Below are positions 14,291-22,343 of a stretch of DNA of 48,176 nucleotides, piece by piece; position 1 is the stretch's first letter, and each line of letters opens with the position of its first letter. The translations under genes were made by a program, and so were the position numbers. The stretch lies in IMG/VR virus record IMGVR_UViG_3300011116_000287, positions 1 through 48,176 of that record; one strand, given 5' to 3'. The notes under the pieces were generated by a model. It had not been told where the DNA came from. It worked only from the letters and a program-made list of their open reading frames with translations, and ran no database searches. Origin of the DNA: a virus.

Positions 14291-15169
14291 ATGATTGAAA
14301 ATGTATCCCGTGTTAGTAGTTCGGCATTGATTGTTAACTTGTCTATATCCGTATGGACAGGGCGTAAGTTGGATAAGCGGGTGAGTGAATCCGTAGACCA
14401 ACAGAACAACACCAAAGGCAGAGCGGGTAACTACCACAAGAATCTGTTAGCGGGTTCGGGTAAGTTGGAAGAGATAACCAAGACTGCCAACGCTATCCGC
14501 ACATGGTTGTATAACTGCACCCAGCCTTGGGGTGACAACGGTGACCGACTCTTACCCATGAGTAATTTGGTGGACTTCAAGTCACGCCTGACAACATACG
14601 AACAGGAGTTCGCTACATCTGTAAACAACTTCCTTACAGACTATGACAATCTTGTCTCTGCGTCTGCATTCCAACTAGGTGACTTGTTCAATCGTGACGA
14701 GTACCCTAGCCGTGAACACATTACATCCAAGTTTGGATTCCGTTACTCATTAGCCCCATTGCCAACATCAGGTGACTTCCGCATAGATATTGCGGAGGAG
14801 GGGCTCAACGAGTTGAAGAATCATTACGAGGGCGTAATGCAAACACGGGTAAATGGTGCAATGCAAGATGCGTGGGACAGACTGCATGATGTGTTGTCAC
14901 GCATGAGTGAGCGACTGACTCCTGATGTGGATGAGAACGGGGAGGAGAAGCGCAAGATATTCCGTGACTCACTTGTTGAGAACGCAATAGAAGTTTGTGG
15001 GTTGTTGAAACACTTCAACATTACTAATGACATAAGACTAGAAGAAATGCGTAGGCAGTTGGAGGATGCCATGCGTGGTGTAGATGCGTCTAGTCTGCGT
15101 GAGAGCGATGTTCTGCGTGAGCAGACAAAGCGCAAGGTGGATGACTTACTGGGTAAGTTTTCTGTTTAA
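14291..15169 (+). CDS. DUF3150-like protein of the MoxR/VWA cassette
   Basis: 292 aa, largely helical. An N-terminal strand (SALIVNLSISVWTGRKLDKRV) precedes helices, then NKLLAG/NYHKNLLAGSGKLEEI-type sequence. The order DUF3150-like protein, MoxR ATPase, VWA/metallopeptidase matches cassettes I know from plasmids and phages, and the ISVWTGRK...AGNYHKNLL pattern recurs in phage copies. It probably serves as an adaptor or substrate of the ATPase; the biochemical role is unknown. Start follows GAAAGGA. A perfect promoter and a palindrome lie upstream. Family name is from memory and moderately sure. Confidence 0.6.
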   Translation: MIENVSRVSSSALIVNLSISVWTGRKLDKRVSESVDQQNNTKGRAGNYHKNLLAGSGKLEEITKTANAIRTWLYNCTQPWGDNGDRLLPMSNLVDFKSRLTTYEQEFATSVNNFLTDYDNLVSASAFQLGDLFNRDEYPSREHITSKFGFRYSLAPLPTSGDFRIDIAEEGLNELKNHYEGVMQTRVNGAMQDAWDRLHDVLSRMSERLTPDVDENGEEKRKIFRDSLVENAIEVCGLLKHFNITNDIRLEEMRRQLEDAMRGVDASSLRESDVLREQTKRKVDDLLGKFSV

Positions 15170-15191
15170 GAAACAAGTTTCGTGGGGCATT

Positions 15192-15206
15192 TTCATACTG
15201 TATGAA
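15192..15206. repeat. TTCATAC-T-GTATGAA palindrome, copy 11
   Basis: Exact copy between the DUF3150-like and MoxR genes, 48 nt before the MoxR ATG. Confidence 0.85.
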
Positions 15207-15254
15207 TTTGCCTTGCGTTTATTTGTGTGTTTTAATTTTTGAAAGGAACTAATC

Positions 15255-16334
15255 ATGGCTATGTACAAATCTTTATCTCTGAAACAAACGGCTGACTTGA
15301 TTGCGGCAGTTGGTGACAAGCAAACTATTCTTGCCCAAGGCGAGATGGGTATCGGTAAATCTTCTATTCTGAAGATGCTAAAGACCATGCCCCAATTCAA
15401 AGACCACTTCTTTTGCTATGTCGATATCACTACCAAAGATGTTGGTGATTTCCTTGTGCCAAAGATTCGCACGATTGATGGTGTTGAGGTTTGCTCATTC
15501 ATTCCTAACGAGGAGTTCGGTATCCACTTTAAGGATAAGAAAGTTGTGCTAATGCTTGACGAGTTGGGCAAAGCCAAGGGTGGCGTTCTCAATGCGTGTT
15601 TGCGTTTGATGCAAGAGAGAGCGTTGGGTACTTACACATTCGAGGGTGTGGTGTTTGCTACAACAAACTTGAGCGTGGAGGGTGTCGGTGATGTAGTCCC
15701 GCCCCATGCACGGAATCGTGTGACTCAAGTTCGAGTGCGTAAGCCCAATGCACCTGAGTTGATGGAGTACGCTATCAACAGTAATTGGAATCCAATTATC
15801 GTGGCAACTATCAACGAGTTCCCTGAGATGCTTGCATCATTCGAGGACTACGAGAAGCCCGAACAAAATCACTACATCAACGACCCAAGGACTGTTCGTT
15901 CTGCGTTCGTGACTCCCCGTGCATTGGACAAGTGTGGCTACATCTTGGACAAGACAATGATTCTTGGCGAGGACATTATGTGTCATGCACTAGCGGGTAC
16001 TGTAGGTGAACCAGCAATGCACAACATCTTGACGATGGTGAAGTTGGATACTCAGTTGGTATCGTGGGATGACTTAATCAAATCACCTACGACTGTCAAT
16101 GTACCTAACAATGGTGCGGCATCTTGTATGTTGGTAGCCAAAGCGGTACAGCGTATCGAGAAGTCAACAATGAATGCGTTCATGGAGTTCTTACCAAGAC
16201 TCAGCAAAGAAGCGCAAGGGTTGTTCGCTAGGACAGTCATGACCGATAACTGCCCCAAGCGTGATGTAGCCGCAACTAATACCAAGTTCGCTACATGGGC
16301 GGCAAGCAATAACTATTTGTTTGCCCGTAAGTAA
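15255..16334 (+). CDS. MoxR-type AAA+ ATPase
   Basis: 359 aa with a full AAA+ set: Walker A GEMGIGKS (29-36), Walker B VLMLDE (98-103), sensor 1 ATTN (135-138) and an arginine-finger region HARNR (151-155). The insert before the finger (NLSVEGVGDVVPP) is MoxR-like; CobS of cobalt chelatase is the best-known relative. MoxR ATPases form hexamers that remodel partners through VWA proteins binding metal via MIDAS. The VWA partner is encoded next at 16397. In phages such pairs are often labelled cobS/cobT without cobalamin function being shown. GAAAGGA precedes the ATG and a palindrome lies upstream. Confidence 0.9.
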   Translation: MAMYKSLSLKQTADLIAAVGDKQTILAQGEMGIGKSSILKMLKTMPQFKDHFFCYVDITTKDVGDFLVPKIRTIDGVEVCSFIPNEEFGIHFKDKKVVLMLDELGKAKGGVLNACLRLMQERALGTYTFEGVVFATTNLSVEGVGDVVPPHARNRVTQVRVRKPNAPELMEYAINSNWNPIIVATINEFPEMLASFEDYEKPEQNHYINDPRTVRSAFVTPRALDKCGYILDKTMILGEDIMCHALAGTVGEPAMHNILTMVKLDTQLVSWDDLIKSPTTVNVPNNGAASCMLVAKAVQRIEKSTMNAFMEFLPRLSKEAQGLFARTVMTDNCPKRDVAATNTKFATWAASNNYLFARK

Positions 16335-16349
16335 GTGAGAGGTGGGGTT

Positions 16350-16364
16350 TTCATACTGTATGAA
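16350..16364. repeat. TTCATAC-T-GTATGAA palindrome, copy 12
   Basis: Exact copy between the MoxR and VWA genes, 32 nt before the VWA ATG. Confidence 0.85.
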
Positions 16365-16396
16365 TTCCCCGTTGTTTTTTAACTAAGGAGGTAACT

Positions 16397-17587
16397 ATGT
16401 TTGTAACACAATCGAGTCAGTTGTCAGCATTGAATCTGATTGAGAGAGCCCATGTGGAGTTGATGAACCACAAAGATACTATGGAGTATGCGGGTGTCAT
16501 CATGGTAGGTAAGTACCGAGTTTCTGAGGATGTACCTACTGCAATGACCAATGGTGTGGACTGTATCTATGGTGATGCGTTCATTCGCAAACTCAGCGAC
16601 TCAGATAGGCGTGGTCTTATTCTTCATGAGAATCTGCACAAAACATTTCAGCATACATTCTTGTGGCAACATCTGTACAAGCAGAATGCCAAGATAGCAA
16701 ACCAAGCGTGTGACTATGTAATCAACATCATTATCAAAGACTTGGAAAAGCAATCGGGTGGGTTCGTTACTCTGCCACAAGGCGGGTTGTATGACGAGCG
16801 TTTCCGTGGCATGAGTTCACAAGAAGTCTTTGACATCTTGATGGATGAGCGTGAGGATGGTGGCTCAGGCGGTGAAGATGGTGAAGATGGTGATGACGAG
16901 GGTGCGGGGTTGGATGCTCACGACTGGTCTGAACTACCCAAGGAAAAGCAAGACGAGATACAGAAAGAGATTGACCAAGCGGTACGACAAGGCGCACTAA
17001 TGGCGGGTAAGTTGGGTGGCAATCTATCCCGTGCGTTAGGTGAGTTGTTGCAACCCAAGGTTGATTGGCGTGAGCAATTGCGTGACTTTGTAACATCTCT
17101 TGCAGATGGTAAGGATGTATCCACATGGCAACGAGTTAATCGCCGTTGGTTACAGCACGATGTGTATATGCCTAGCACATTGAGCGAAACAATCGGGCGT
17201 ATCGTTATCGGTGTAGATACATCAGGCTCTATCGGTGGTGAAGACCTCAATAAGTTCTTATCGGAAGTTCAATCTATCTGTGCGACTGTTAAGCCCGATA
17301 TTGTTGACCTTATCTATTGGGACACCGAGGTAGCCAAGCATGAGGTGTATGACCGAGAGAAGCAAGACAAGTTGGTGCAATCAACAAAACCTGCGGGTGG
17401 CGGTGGTACTGACCCATCATGTGTTCCCGCATATCTTGAGGCTAACCGACTCAATCCCGAATGCGTAATCATGTTGACAGATGGTTATGTAGGTACATGG
17501 GGTACATGGAAACATCCATTGGTGTGGTGCATAGTGGGTGGTAACAAATCAGTTCCATCAGTAGGCGCATCCATCTATGTTGACTGA
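16397..17587 (+). CDS. VWA-domain protein with metallopeptidase-like N-terminus (DUF2201 type)
   Basis: 396 aa. The N-terminal part carries HENLH (77-81), an HExxH zinc motif in a helix (GLILHENLHKTFQHTF). A Gly/Asp-rich acidic linker (near 150-175) follows. The C-terminal VWA domain has a complete MIDAS: DTSGS (Asp274), GGGGTD and LTDGY. This is the DUF2201 layout, the usual partner of MoxR ATPases. AAGGAGGT 6 nt before the ATG predicts strong translation. Its likely job is to pass metal-dependent remodelling by the upstream ATPase onto a target; whether the zinc site cuts protein is unknown. The last codons overlap the next gene. Confidence 0.85.
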   Translation: MFVTQSSQLSALNLIERAHVELMNHKDTMEYAGVIMVGKYRVSEDVPTAMTNGVDCIYGDAFIRKLSDSDRRGLILHENLHKTFQHTFLWQHLYKQNAKIANQACDYVINIIIKDLEKQSGGFVTLPQGGLYDERFRGMSSQEVFDILMDEREDGGSGGEDGEDGDDEGAGLDAHDWSELPKEKQDEIQKEIDQAVRQGALMAGKLGGNLSRALGELLQPKVDWREQLRDFVTSLADGKDVSTWQRVNRRWLQHDVYMPSTLSETIGRIVIGVDTSGSIGGEDLNKFLSEVQSICATVKPDIVDLIYWDTEVAKHEVYDREKQDKLVQSTKPAGGGGTDPSCVPAYLEANRLNPECVIMLTDGYVGTWGTWKHPLVWCIVGGNKSVPSVGASIYVD

Positions 17588-17858
17588 GAAACTTAGGAAA
17601 AGGCGGAAACAAATTTCTGTTCCGCTTACTGACCAAGAAGTTGACGAGCGTTTAGGTTTATTAAATCTAAAAGCAAAAACTAAAAACAAAAACACACCTG
17701 ATACCGACAAAGAAGAGGAGGTATTGCATGAGGTATCGGGTGAGCGTGATGGTATGAAGTTCAAAGCGTTTCTTTATGCAACCGACCCTATGGATGCAAT
17801 GATGCAGTATAAGAAGTTGATAAGTAAAGAAATTAAATTCACGAAAGGAAAGGGGTAA
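17577..17858 (+). CDS. small basic hypothetical protein
   Basis: 93 aa. A basic N-terminus and Lys-rich linker (LKAKTKNKNTPDTDKEEE) precede a folded C-terminus (GMKFKAFLYATDPMDAMMQYKKLISKEI). It starts within the end of the VWA gene (11-nt overlap) and so belongs to that transcript. No family recognised. Confidence 0.5.
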   Translation: MLTEKLRKRRKQISVPLTDQEVDERLGLLNLKAKTKNKNTPDTDKEEEVLHEVSGERDGMKFKAFLYATDPMDAMMQYKKLISKEIKFTKGKG

Positions 17859-17862
17859 TCAA

Positions 17863-18042
17863 ATGAAAATGCATCCCGCATATTGGATAGTTGCAGGACT
17901 ATTCATGAACATATCTTTGTTAATAGGTTGGTCAGGCGATACACCATTGCATCGTTTGGCTTTGGTGTTTGGTGGAGTGTGGGCGGGGCATCTGCTCACC
18001 GAGATTCTTAACTACAACGAAAGGGAGGAAAGCAATGATTAA
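17863..18042 (+). CDS. small two-helix membrane protein
   Basis: 59 aa with two hydrophobic segments (WIVAGLFMNISLLIGW and LALVFGGVWAGHLLTEIL) joined by a short polar turn. GAAAGG lies upstream; the end overlaps the next gene by 8 nt. A small membrane protein of unknown role. Confidence 0.55.
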   Translation: MKMHPAYWIVAGLFMNISLLIGWSGDTPLHRLALVFGGVWAGHLLTEILNYNEREESND

Positions 18043-19165
18043 TCACCACAAAAATGGGTATCGTATTGACCCAAATAAATACAATGAGTTTCTTAAAGTT
18101 TGGTTGCGTAAAACCGCAGAGGAGAAACAAGCGTACTACGAGAACGAGGGGATAGAGCGTTACAACTATCTGTACGATGTGCGTTTGCATGACTACGATA
18201 CTGCAAAGAAGTTTTATCATAAAACTAAACCACTAGGCGGTGCGAGGAAGAAGTTTAATAACGACTTGCGCCCAATGACTGATAGACACCGCAAGGATGA
18301 GGTGTGGTTCAACGAGGGTGATAACTATGGCGTGGCAACTGGTTGGAGTAACACACATTGGAAACCTAACCCACTACCTAAAGACGCTACACCCGAGCAA
18401 GCCAAGAAACATAGACACCACATAATAAGTGGGTACACCGACAACTACAAGAAGTTAATCATGTTTAGACCTGATGGTGTGTTGGAGTTTACGCCTAGCA
18501 ATCATATGGATAACTATGTCACATGGGATGTGTTGGGTGCGACATTGCCCAAGGGTATAGAGTTCGTTCGCTATGGTGCAAAGCGTTATATGAAAGTGGA
18601 CTGCCCAAGCGGTGAGGCTATGCACTATCGTGTATGGGATGGTGTGCAGATGAATTTCATACCGTATGAAAAGGATGGGGTTCGTTACTTTGCACCCGAC
18701 AGAGTGATTGGTGAGAAGAAGTTTCTAATTGATAGGGAGAAGTCTAAGAAAGCAAAGGAGGAAGCGCAAGCGTTCTTAAACTATGCACAGTTCATGATGG
18801 ACTTGCTGACCATAGACCACAAACAATGGTCAAGAAGATATGGCGCAAGAACATGGCTATACAACAAACCATGCTCAAATTATTACCACAACAGTTCTGA
18901 ATTTGAACCAGTTAAGGGTAATTGGTTAGTACGCAAGGAGGGAGAAGAGATAGGTGAGCATTGGATAAAAGGTGTTGAGGCTTTGTGTCTTGTGCTACAC
19001 GATAACGTATATGACCGAGCGAAAGACACCTATGTCCCGATACCCACAACATTTGAGGCGTTGAAGGTATTCGTAAAAAGCAACTTAGCAAAAATGGCTA
19101 GACCTTATAACGAGGTGGAAGTGCCGATAGGCAAACCGTTCTACTCGAACGGCAGAGATATTTAA
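18035..19165 (+). CDS. hypothetical protein, unknown
   Basis: 376 aa from the ATG at 18035 (GGGAGG about 8 nt upstream). Rich in Tyr, Lys, Trp and Asn, probably soluble. No catalytic motif or family recognised. A palindrome with a C centre (18656-18670) lies inside the frame, coding FIPYEK. It sits 20 bp before the 19186 gene. Confidence 0.6.
   Translation: MINHHKNGYRIDPNKYNEFLKVWLRKTAEEKQAYYENEGIERYNYLYDVRLHDYDTAKKFYHKTKPLGGARKKFNNDLRPMTDRHRKDEVWFNEGDNYGVATGWSNTHWKPNPLPKDATPEQAKKHRHHIISGYTDNYKKLIMFRPDGVLEFTPSNHMDNYVTWDVLGATLPKGIEFVRYGAKRYMKVDCPSGEAMHYRVWDGVQMNFIPYEKDGVRYFAPDRVIGEKKFLIDREKSKKAKEEAQAFLNYAQFMMDLLTIDHKQWSRRYGARTWLYNKPCSNYYHNSSEFEPVKGNWLVRKEGEEIGEHWIKGVEALCLVLHDNVYDRAKDTYVPIPTTFEALKVFVKSNLAKMARPYNEVEVPIGKPFYSNGRDI
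18656..18670. repeat. TTCATAC-C-GTATGAA palindrome, copy 13 (inside a gene)
   Basis: Exact half-sites with a C at the centre, inside the 18035-19165 coding region; the most distal copy. Confidence 0.8.
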
Positions 19166-19185
19166 TCAACTGAAAGGAGAGAACT

Positions 19186-20067
19186 ATGTTAGCAAGAGAA
19201 AACTTTAAGAGCGACCATGACTACAACGAATATGTAGAGTGGCATGACAAGGCTAAAGAACTAGAACACAAGTATTGGGTTAATGAAATCCCAGTTCATC
19301 CCCACTTGTGTAAGTTCTATAACGAGTTCAAGCACAAGCGACCCGATGCTATCGTGCATCCAAGCACTTACTCAGACCATTTGAAATGGTTCTCAAGTGA
19401 GTTAAAGACCTACGACACCATACACTTTGCATTCAAGGAAGCCCCTGATGTAGTGGTTGGTTCTATCAAAGGGTTTACTGGTGATGGTAATGTGCCTATG
19501 TATTTTGTTATATCTGAACGCATTAATAATGAAAGATATGCGACTTACAGTAACAATTTCCACACCAAGTCAACCAAGAAGTTACCTAATGCTATGAAGA
19601 CTGCATTGCAGTACATCAAGCCGTTCGACTTGGAATACATGGCAAACAGGGAACAAAATAAAGCATCCCATGCAATAGAAAACCTCAAGGAAAAAGCGAA
19701 CGATACTTTGTATTACAAGTTTGACGCTGACAGACGAGAGTTGTTCAAGGAAGTATCTAACATGGTCAATGCGGGGTACACACCTAGCACATCTAAGTTT
19801 GTTCAGATGATGGAGATTTGTAAGAACGAAGGTGAGATGATGAAAGAGTTGCTTGCCTACAAGCCACGCAAGTGTTTCGTTTGGGCTAAGACTGACCGTG
19901 TGGAATATAAGTACGATGACGAGCAAGTTGTTATAGCGTATAGCCTTGACGAAGTTCCTGAAGATATTCGTAACAAGGTGGCGGTATTACAAATTGCTGA
20001 GAAGGCATCACCCATCAAAGATGTTGGTGTGAAAGTATCAGAGTCTACATACTGGATATTCGTATGA
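19186..20067 (+). CDS. hypothetical protein with C-terminal module shared by next gene
   Basis: 293 aa, soluble and charged. The last 40 or so residues (DEVPEDIRNKVAVLQIAE...VGVKVSESTYWIF) match the end of the next gene's product (EDVPEWVMHAVSMLRIAK...VGFKVSDTLYFI), so both share a small C-terminal domain. The first 250 residues are unlike anything I recognise. AAAGGAG precedes the start and the stop overlaps the next ATG. A linked role of the two proteins is inference. Confidence 0.6.
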   Translation: MLARENFKSDHDYNEYVEWHDKAKELEHKYWVNEIPVHPHLCKFYNEFKHKRPDAIVHPSTYSDHLKWFSSELKTYDTIHFAFKEAPDVVVGSIKGFTGDGNVPMYFVISERINNERYATYSNNFHTKSTKKLPNAMKTALQYIKPFDLEYMANREQNKASHAIENLKEKANDTLYYKFDADRRELFKEVSNMVNAGYTPSTSKFVQMMEICKNEGEMMKELLAYKPRKCFVWAKTDRVEYKYDDEQVVIAYSLDEVPEDIRNKVAVLQIAEKASPIKDVGVKVSESTYWIFV

Positions 20068-20402
20068 TGACATTTCAAGAACAAGTAATGCAAGCGGTTG
20101 ATGCTGTACAAAAGCGTCATCGCTACGCCCCACCCTATGGAAAACTAATAATGATGATGGAAGAAACAGGACAAGACGTACTTAGGGTTTGTATCAATGA
20201 CGATGGTACATTTGATATACTAGACTTTACAATGCCAAGTTTAGGCAACAAGCACAGGAAGAACATCCCACAAGAGGATGTACCTGAGTGGGTGATGCAC
20301 GCAGTATCCATGCTACGCATTGCGAAAGAGGGAGATTTAGTCAAAGGTGTTGGGTTCAAAGTATCCGACACACTTTATTTCATTGCAGAAAAGGGGGGGT
20401 GA
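20064..20402 (+). CDS. small protein sharing C-terminal module with 19186 gene
   Basis: 112 aa. Apart from about 60 N-terminal residues it is the C-terminal module described for the 19186 gene: VPE, then a helix with hydrophobic spacing, then GVGFKVSDTLYFI. It starts with ATGA overlap, and ATG at 20067 is an alternative. Probably arose by tandem duplication of part of its neighbour. Confidence 0.55.
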   Translation: MMTFQEQVMQAVDAVQKRHRYAPPYGKLIMMMEETGQDVLRVCINDDGTFDILDFTMPSLGNKHRKNIPQEDVPEWVMHAVSMLRIAKEGDLVKGVGFKVSDTLYFIAEKGG

Positions 20403-20405
20403 TGC

Positions 20406-20633
20406 ATGAAAAATACCAAAGATACAGGTATCAACGAAATAGCAGACGCAATCATAAAAGCGGCTAACTTGTTAGGAAATGGCAACGCATCAACACCGAT
20501 GGGCGCAATCGAAGCGCATGGGTTGATGGTCAACGAGGGCTGTGGCAAAGTTGCTACGGGACTACACGACATAGCAGAAGCATTGCGTGAACTAACAGAG
20601 TTAATTAGAGAACAAACAGGAGGAGAATCATGA
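20406..20633 (+). CDS. small helical hypothetical protein
   Basis: 75 aa, helical, Ala/Leu/Glu-rich (EIADAIIKAANLLG... HDIAEALRELTELIREQ). Its 5' end contains GATACAGGTATC (20421-20432), the reverse complement of the origin-region GATACCTGTATC dyad. No family recognised. Confidence 0.5.
   Translation: MKNTKDTGINEIADAIIKAANLLGNGNASTPMGAIEAHGLMVNEGCGKVATGLHDIAEALRELTELIREQTGGES
20421..20432. repeat. GATACAGGTATC dyad (inside a gene)
   Basis: Reverse complement of GATACCTGTATC found at 10824 and 11045. It lies 15 bp into the 20406 gene; a single distant copy may be chance. Confidence 0.4.
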
Positions 20634-20839
20634 TGCAGACACAAGTAGCAGAAGGTCATCCGACCACACGGATGTTTCCTAGGACATTACAGGAAGCCTA
20701 TCCAAAACATTACGTCAATGAGGATGTTTTTACTGGGCCTTATCGTGACCCACAACTGAGTGACTTTGCCATTCTGTGTGCATTGATTGCTATCGTTGGG
20801 TTTTTCTTTTATATGTTTAGCAAATATGTGTGGGGGTGA
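20630..20839 (+). CDS. small membrane protein
   Basis: 69 aa. A polar N-terminus is followed by one membrane helix near the C-terminus (FAILCALIAIVGFFFYMFSKY). GGAGGAG precedes the ATG pair; coupled by ATGA to the preceding gene. Unknown role. Confidence 0.5.
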   Translation: MMQTQVAEGHPTTRMFPRTLQEAYPKHYVNEDVFTGPYRDPQLSDFAILCALIAIVGFFFYMFSKYVWG

Positions 20840-20840
20840 T

Positions 20841-21044
20841 ATGGATACAAACATACCAGCATTTCCAGTATTCCCCGAAACAGGGTCTGGACACGCATCG
20901 GCATTTCAAGGCATGACTCTGCGTGATTACTTTGCGGCTAAGGCTATGCAGGGATTGGTTGCCAATAGCAATACAAATCCGATGGATATTGCAAAAGCCG
21001 CTTACGTCGTTGCAGACTTCATGATGAAGGCGAGGGAGCAATGA
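20841..21044 (+). CDS. conserved small phage protein (MTLRDYFAAKAMQG type)
   Basis: 67 aa. A GMTLRDYFAAKAMQGL stretch near residues 22-40 is a common signature in small early phage proteins of unknown function. Start at 20841, closely following the previous stop; ends with ATGA overlap onto the next gene. Confidence 0.6.
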   Translation: MDTNIPAFPVFPETGSGHASAFQGMTLRDYFAAKAMQGLVANSNTNPMDIAKAAYVVADFMMKAREQ

Positions 21045-21241
21045 CACAAGAAGAATATGGTTTCCTGTTTCACGAAGCGAAGGTGAACTTAGTTGCGTTT
21101 AAACCTATCTATCTTTGTTCAGATGAACTACGCAAGATGGTGGAGATGGCTATTGAGAAAGAGCGTAAGCGTATTCTTGATGTTATTGGTAATAACCAAT
21201 GCGAGTGTCGTTGTTTTGAAGTAGTAAGGGGAGAAGAATGA
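21041..21241 (+). CDS. small hypothetical protein
   Basis: 66 aa starting MTQEEYGFLFHEAKVN, with a basic helix AIEKERKRILDVI and a C-terminal CECRC cluster. The EKER-containing helix resembles one in the next product. ATGA overlaps at both ends. Confidence 0.5.
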   Translation: MTQEEYGFLFHEAKVNLVAFKPIYLCSDELRKMVEMAIEKERKRILDVIGNNQCECRCFEVVRGEE

Positions 21242-21459
21242 CACAAGATGAAATTATTGAACTGGCTAGACAGGCTGGCGTTAGAGATGACGAACATACC
21301 TTTGAATTCAGCCAATACAAATACCTTGAACGATTTGCCAAACTTGTTGCAGAAAAAGAGCGTGAGGCGTGTGCAAAGATTGCAGACGAGTGGGCGGTTG
21401 GCTGGCCTCACCCATCACAAAGTATTGCTGAGTGGATTAGAAAAAGGGGACAAGTATGA
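21238..21459 (+). CDS. small conserved phage protein
   Basis: 73 aa (MTQDEIIELARQAGV... LVAEKEREACAKIADEW). The FAKLVAEKEREACAKIAD segment is typical of short early proteins in many phages, function unknown. Coupled by ATGA at both ends. Confidence 0.6.
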   Translation: MTQDEIIELARQAGVRDDEHTFEFSQYKYLERFAKLVAEKEREACAKIADEWAVGWPHPSQSIAEWIRKRGQV

Positions 21460-21740
21460 CCTACGAGGATGAAGAATTTAATCGCATCGAGCGGGAGTCC
21501 CGCATCAAGCAAGAGGCAATTAAAACCATGCGTGTCCCTGATTATCAAACCATCATGGAAGAACTGGCCGTGGCTCGGATGCTCATACAAGAGTTGGGTG
21601 ACCGACTGGCTAGGATTGAGGCGGGGAATATGCGTAATGATGTCATTGAAGAAGTGGCGAAAGAGATAGAGAAGTTCACCGCATTCGGCACGGACACGGT
21701 GCAGAGTTTCGCTGTTTACATCAGGGGGATGAAAACATGA
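21456..21740 (+). CDS. small coiled-coil hypothetical protein
   Basis: 94 aa, Glu/Arg-rich and mostly helical (IERESRIKQEAIK... ELGDRLARIEAG), probably a coiled coil. ATGA overlaps at both ends. No family recognised. Confidence 0.5.
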   Translation: MTYEDEEFNRIERESRIKQEAIKTMRVPDYQTIMEELAVARMLIQELGDRLARIEAGNMRNDVIEEVAKEIEKFTAFGTDTVQSFAVYIRGMKT

Positions 21741-21943
21741 TTAGAAAACCAGTAGGGCTAACTGCGCCATACAGGGCAGATGATGACGATGACATTCAAG
21801 ATTACAAAAAGCCTTGGGTTGGGTTGACGGATAAAGAAATTGATGCGGGGTTGTTGCGTACTAACTATGCGATGCAGACCGCTGGCGCATGGCGAGATGG
21901 TGTTGAGTGGGCAATGAAACAATTAAAGGAGAAGAATGCATGA
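21737..21943 (+). CDS. small hypothetical protein
   Basis: 68 aa with an acidic run (DDDDDIQDY) and the KPWVGLTDKEID stretch common in small phage early proteins. ATGA overlaps at both ends. Function unknown. Confidence 0.5.
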   Translation: MIRKPVGLTAPYRADDDDDIQDYKKPWVGLTDKEIDAGLLRTNYAMQTAGAWRDGVEWAMKQLKEKNA

Positions 21944-22140
21944 CAAAAATTACAGAAAACGAACTAGCACTGCTTGGAGTAGGTATACAGTTTTGTGAGA
22001 TAAGTATGCGTAAAGGGCTGAACATGGCACAAACAGTTGATAGATTTATAACCATACTTAAAGAGTACTACGAAGATAACGATTATTCGCCCGAATCAAA
22101 TATCTTAAAGTTTGAGAAAAAGGAGAAGAACAATGCATGA
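21940..22140 (+). CDS. small hypothetical protein
   Basis: 66 aa from the ATG at 21940 (AAGGAG upstream). Helical with a hydrophobic core. No family recognised. Its last codons overlap the 22133 gene. Confidence 0.45.
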   Translation: MTKITENELALLGVGIQFCEISMRKGLNMAQTVDRFITILKEYYEDNDYSPESNILKFEKKEKNNA

Positions 22141-22246
22141 TGTATTTGTGTTTATCGCTGGTATGTTGATGCCATTGGTTATGGGCTTGGTCGTGGAAGC
22201 CTGCGACTGGATTAAATCTAAGATAAGGAGAAACAGAGATGCTTGA
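22133..22246 (+). CDS. tiny membrane protein
   Basis: 37 aa. One hydrophobic segment (VFVFIAGMLMPLVMGLVV) with a basic tail (KSKIRRNRDA). AAGGAG 7 nt before the ATG. Overlaps neighbours at both ends. Confidence 0.5.
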   Translation: MHDVFVFIAGMLMPLVMGLVVEACDWIKSKIRRNRDA

Positions 22247-22343
22247 AACAATTGCATGGTCGGTTTTGTTGATGGGGCTAGGCGCACTCATAGTCGTGCT
22301 AGTGGGTATCGCAATCATTTGGATTAGCAGGGAAGACATATGA
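22239..22343 (+). CDS. tiny membrane protein
   Basis: 34 aa, almost entirely one membrane helix (WSVLLMGLGALIVVLVGIAIIWI). AAGGAG about 9 nt upstream; overlaps the preceding gene by 8 nt, and its stop overlaps the next ATG. The pair 22133/22239 may act together; unknown role. Confidence 0.5.
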   Translation: MLETIAWSVLLMGLGALIVVLVGIAIIWISREDI

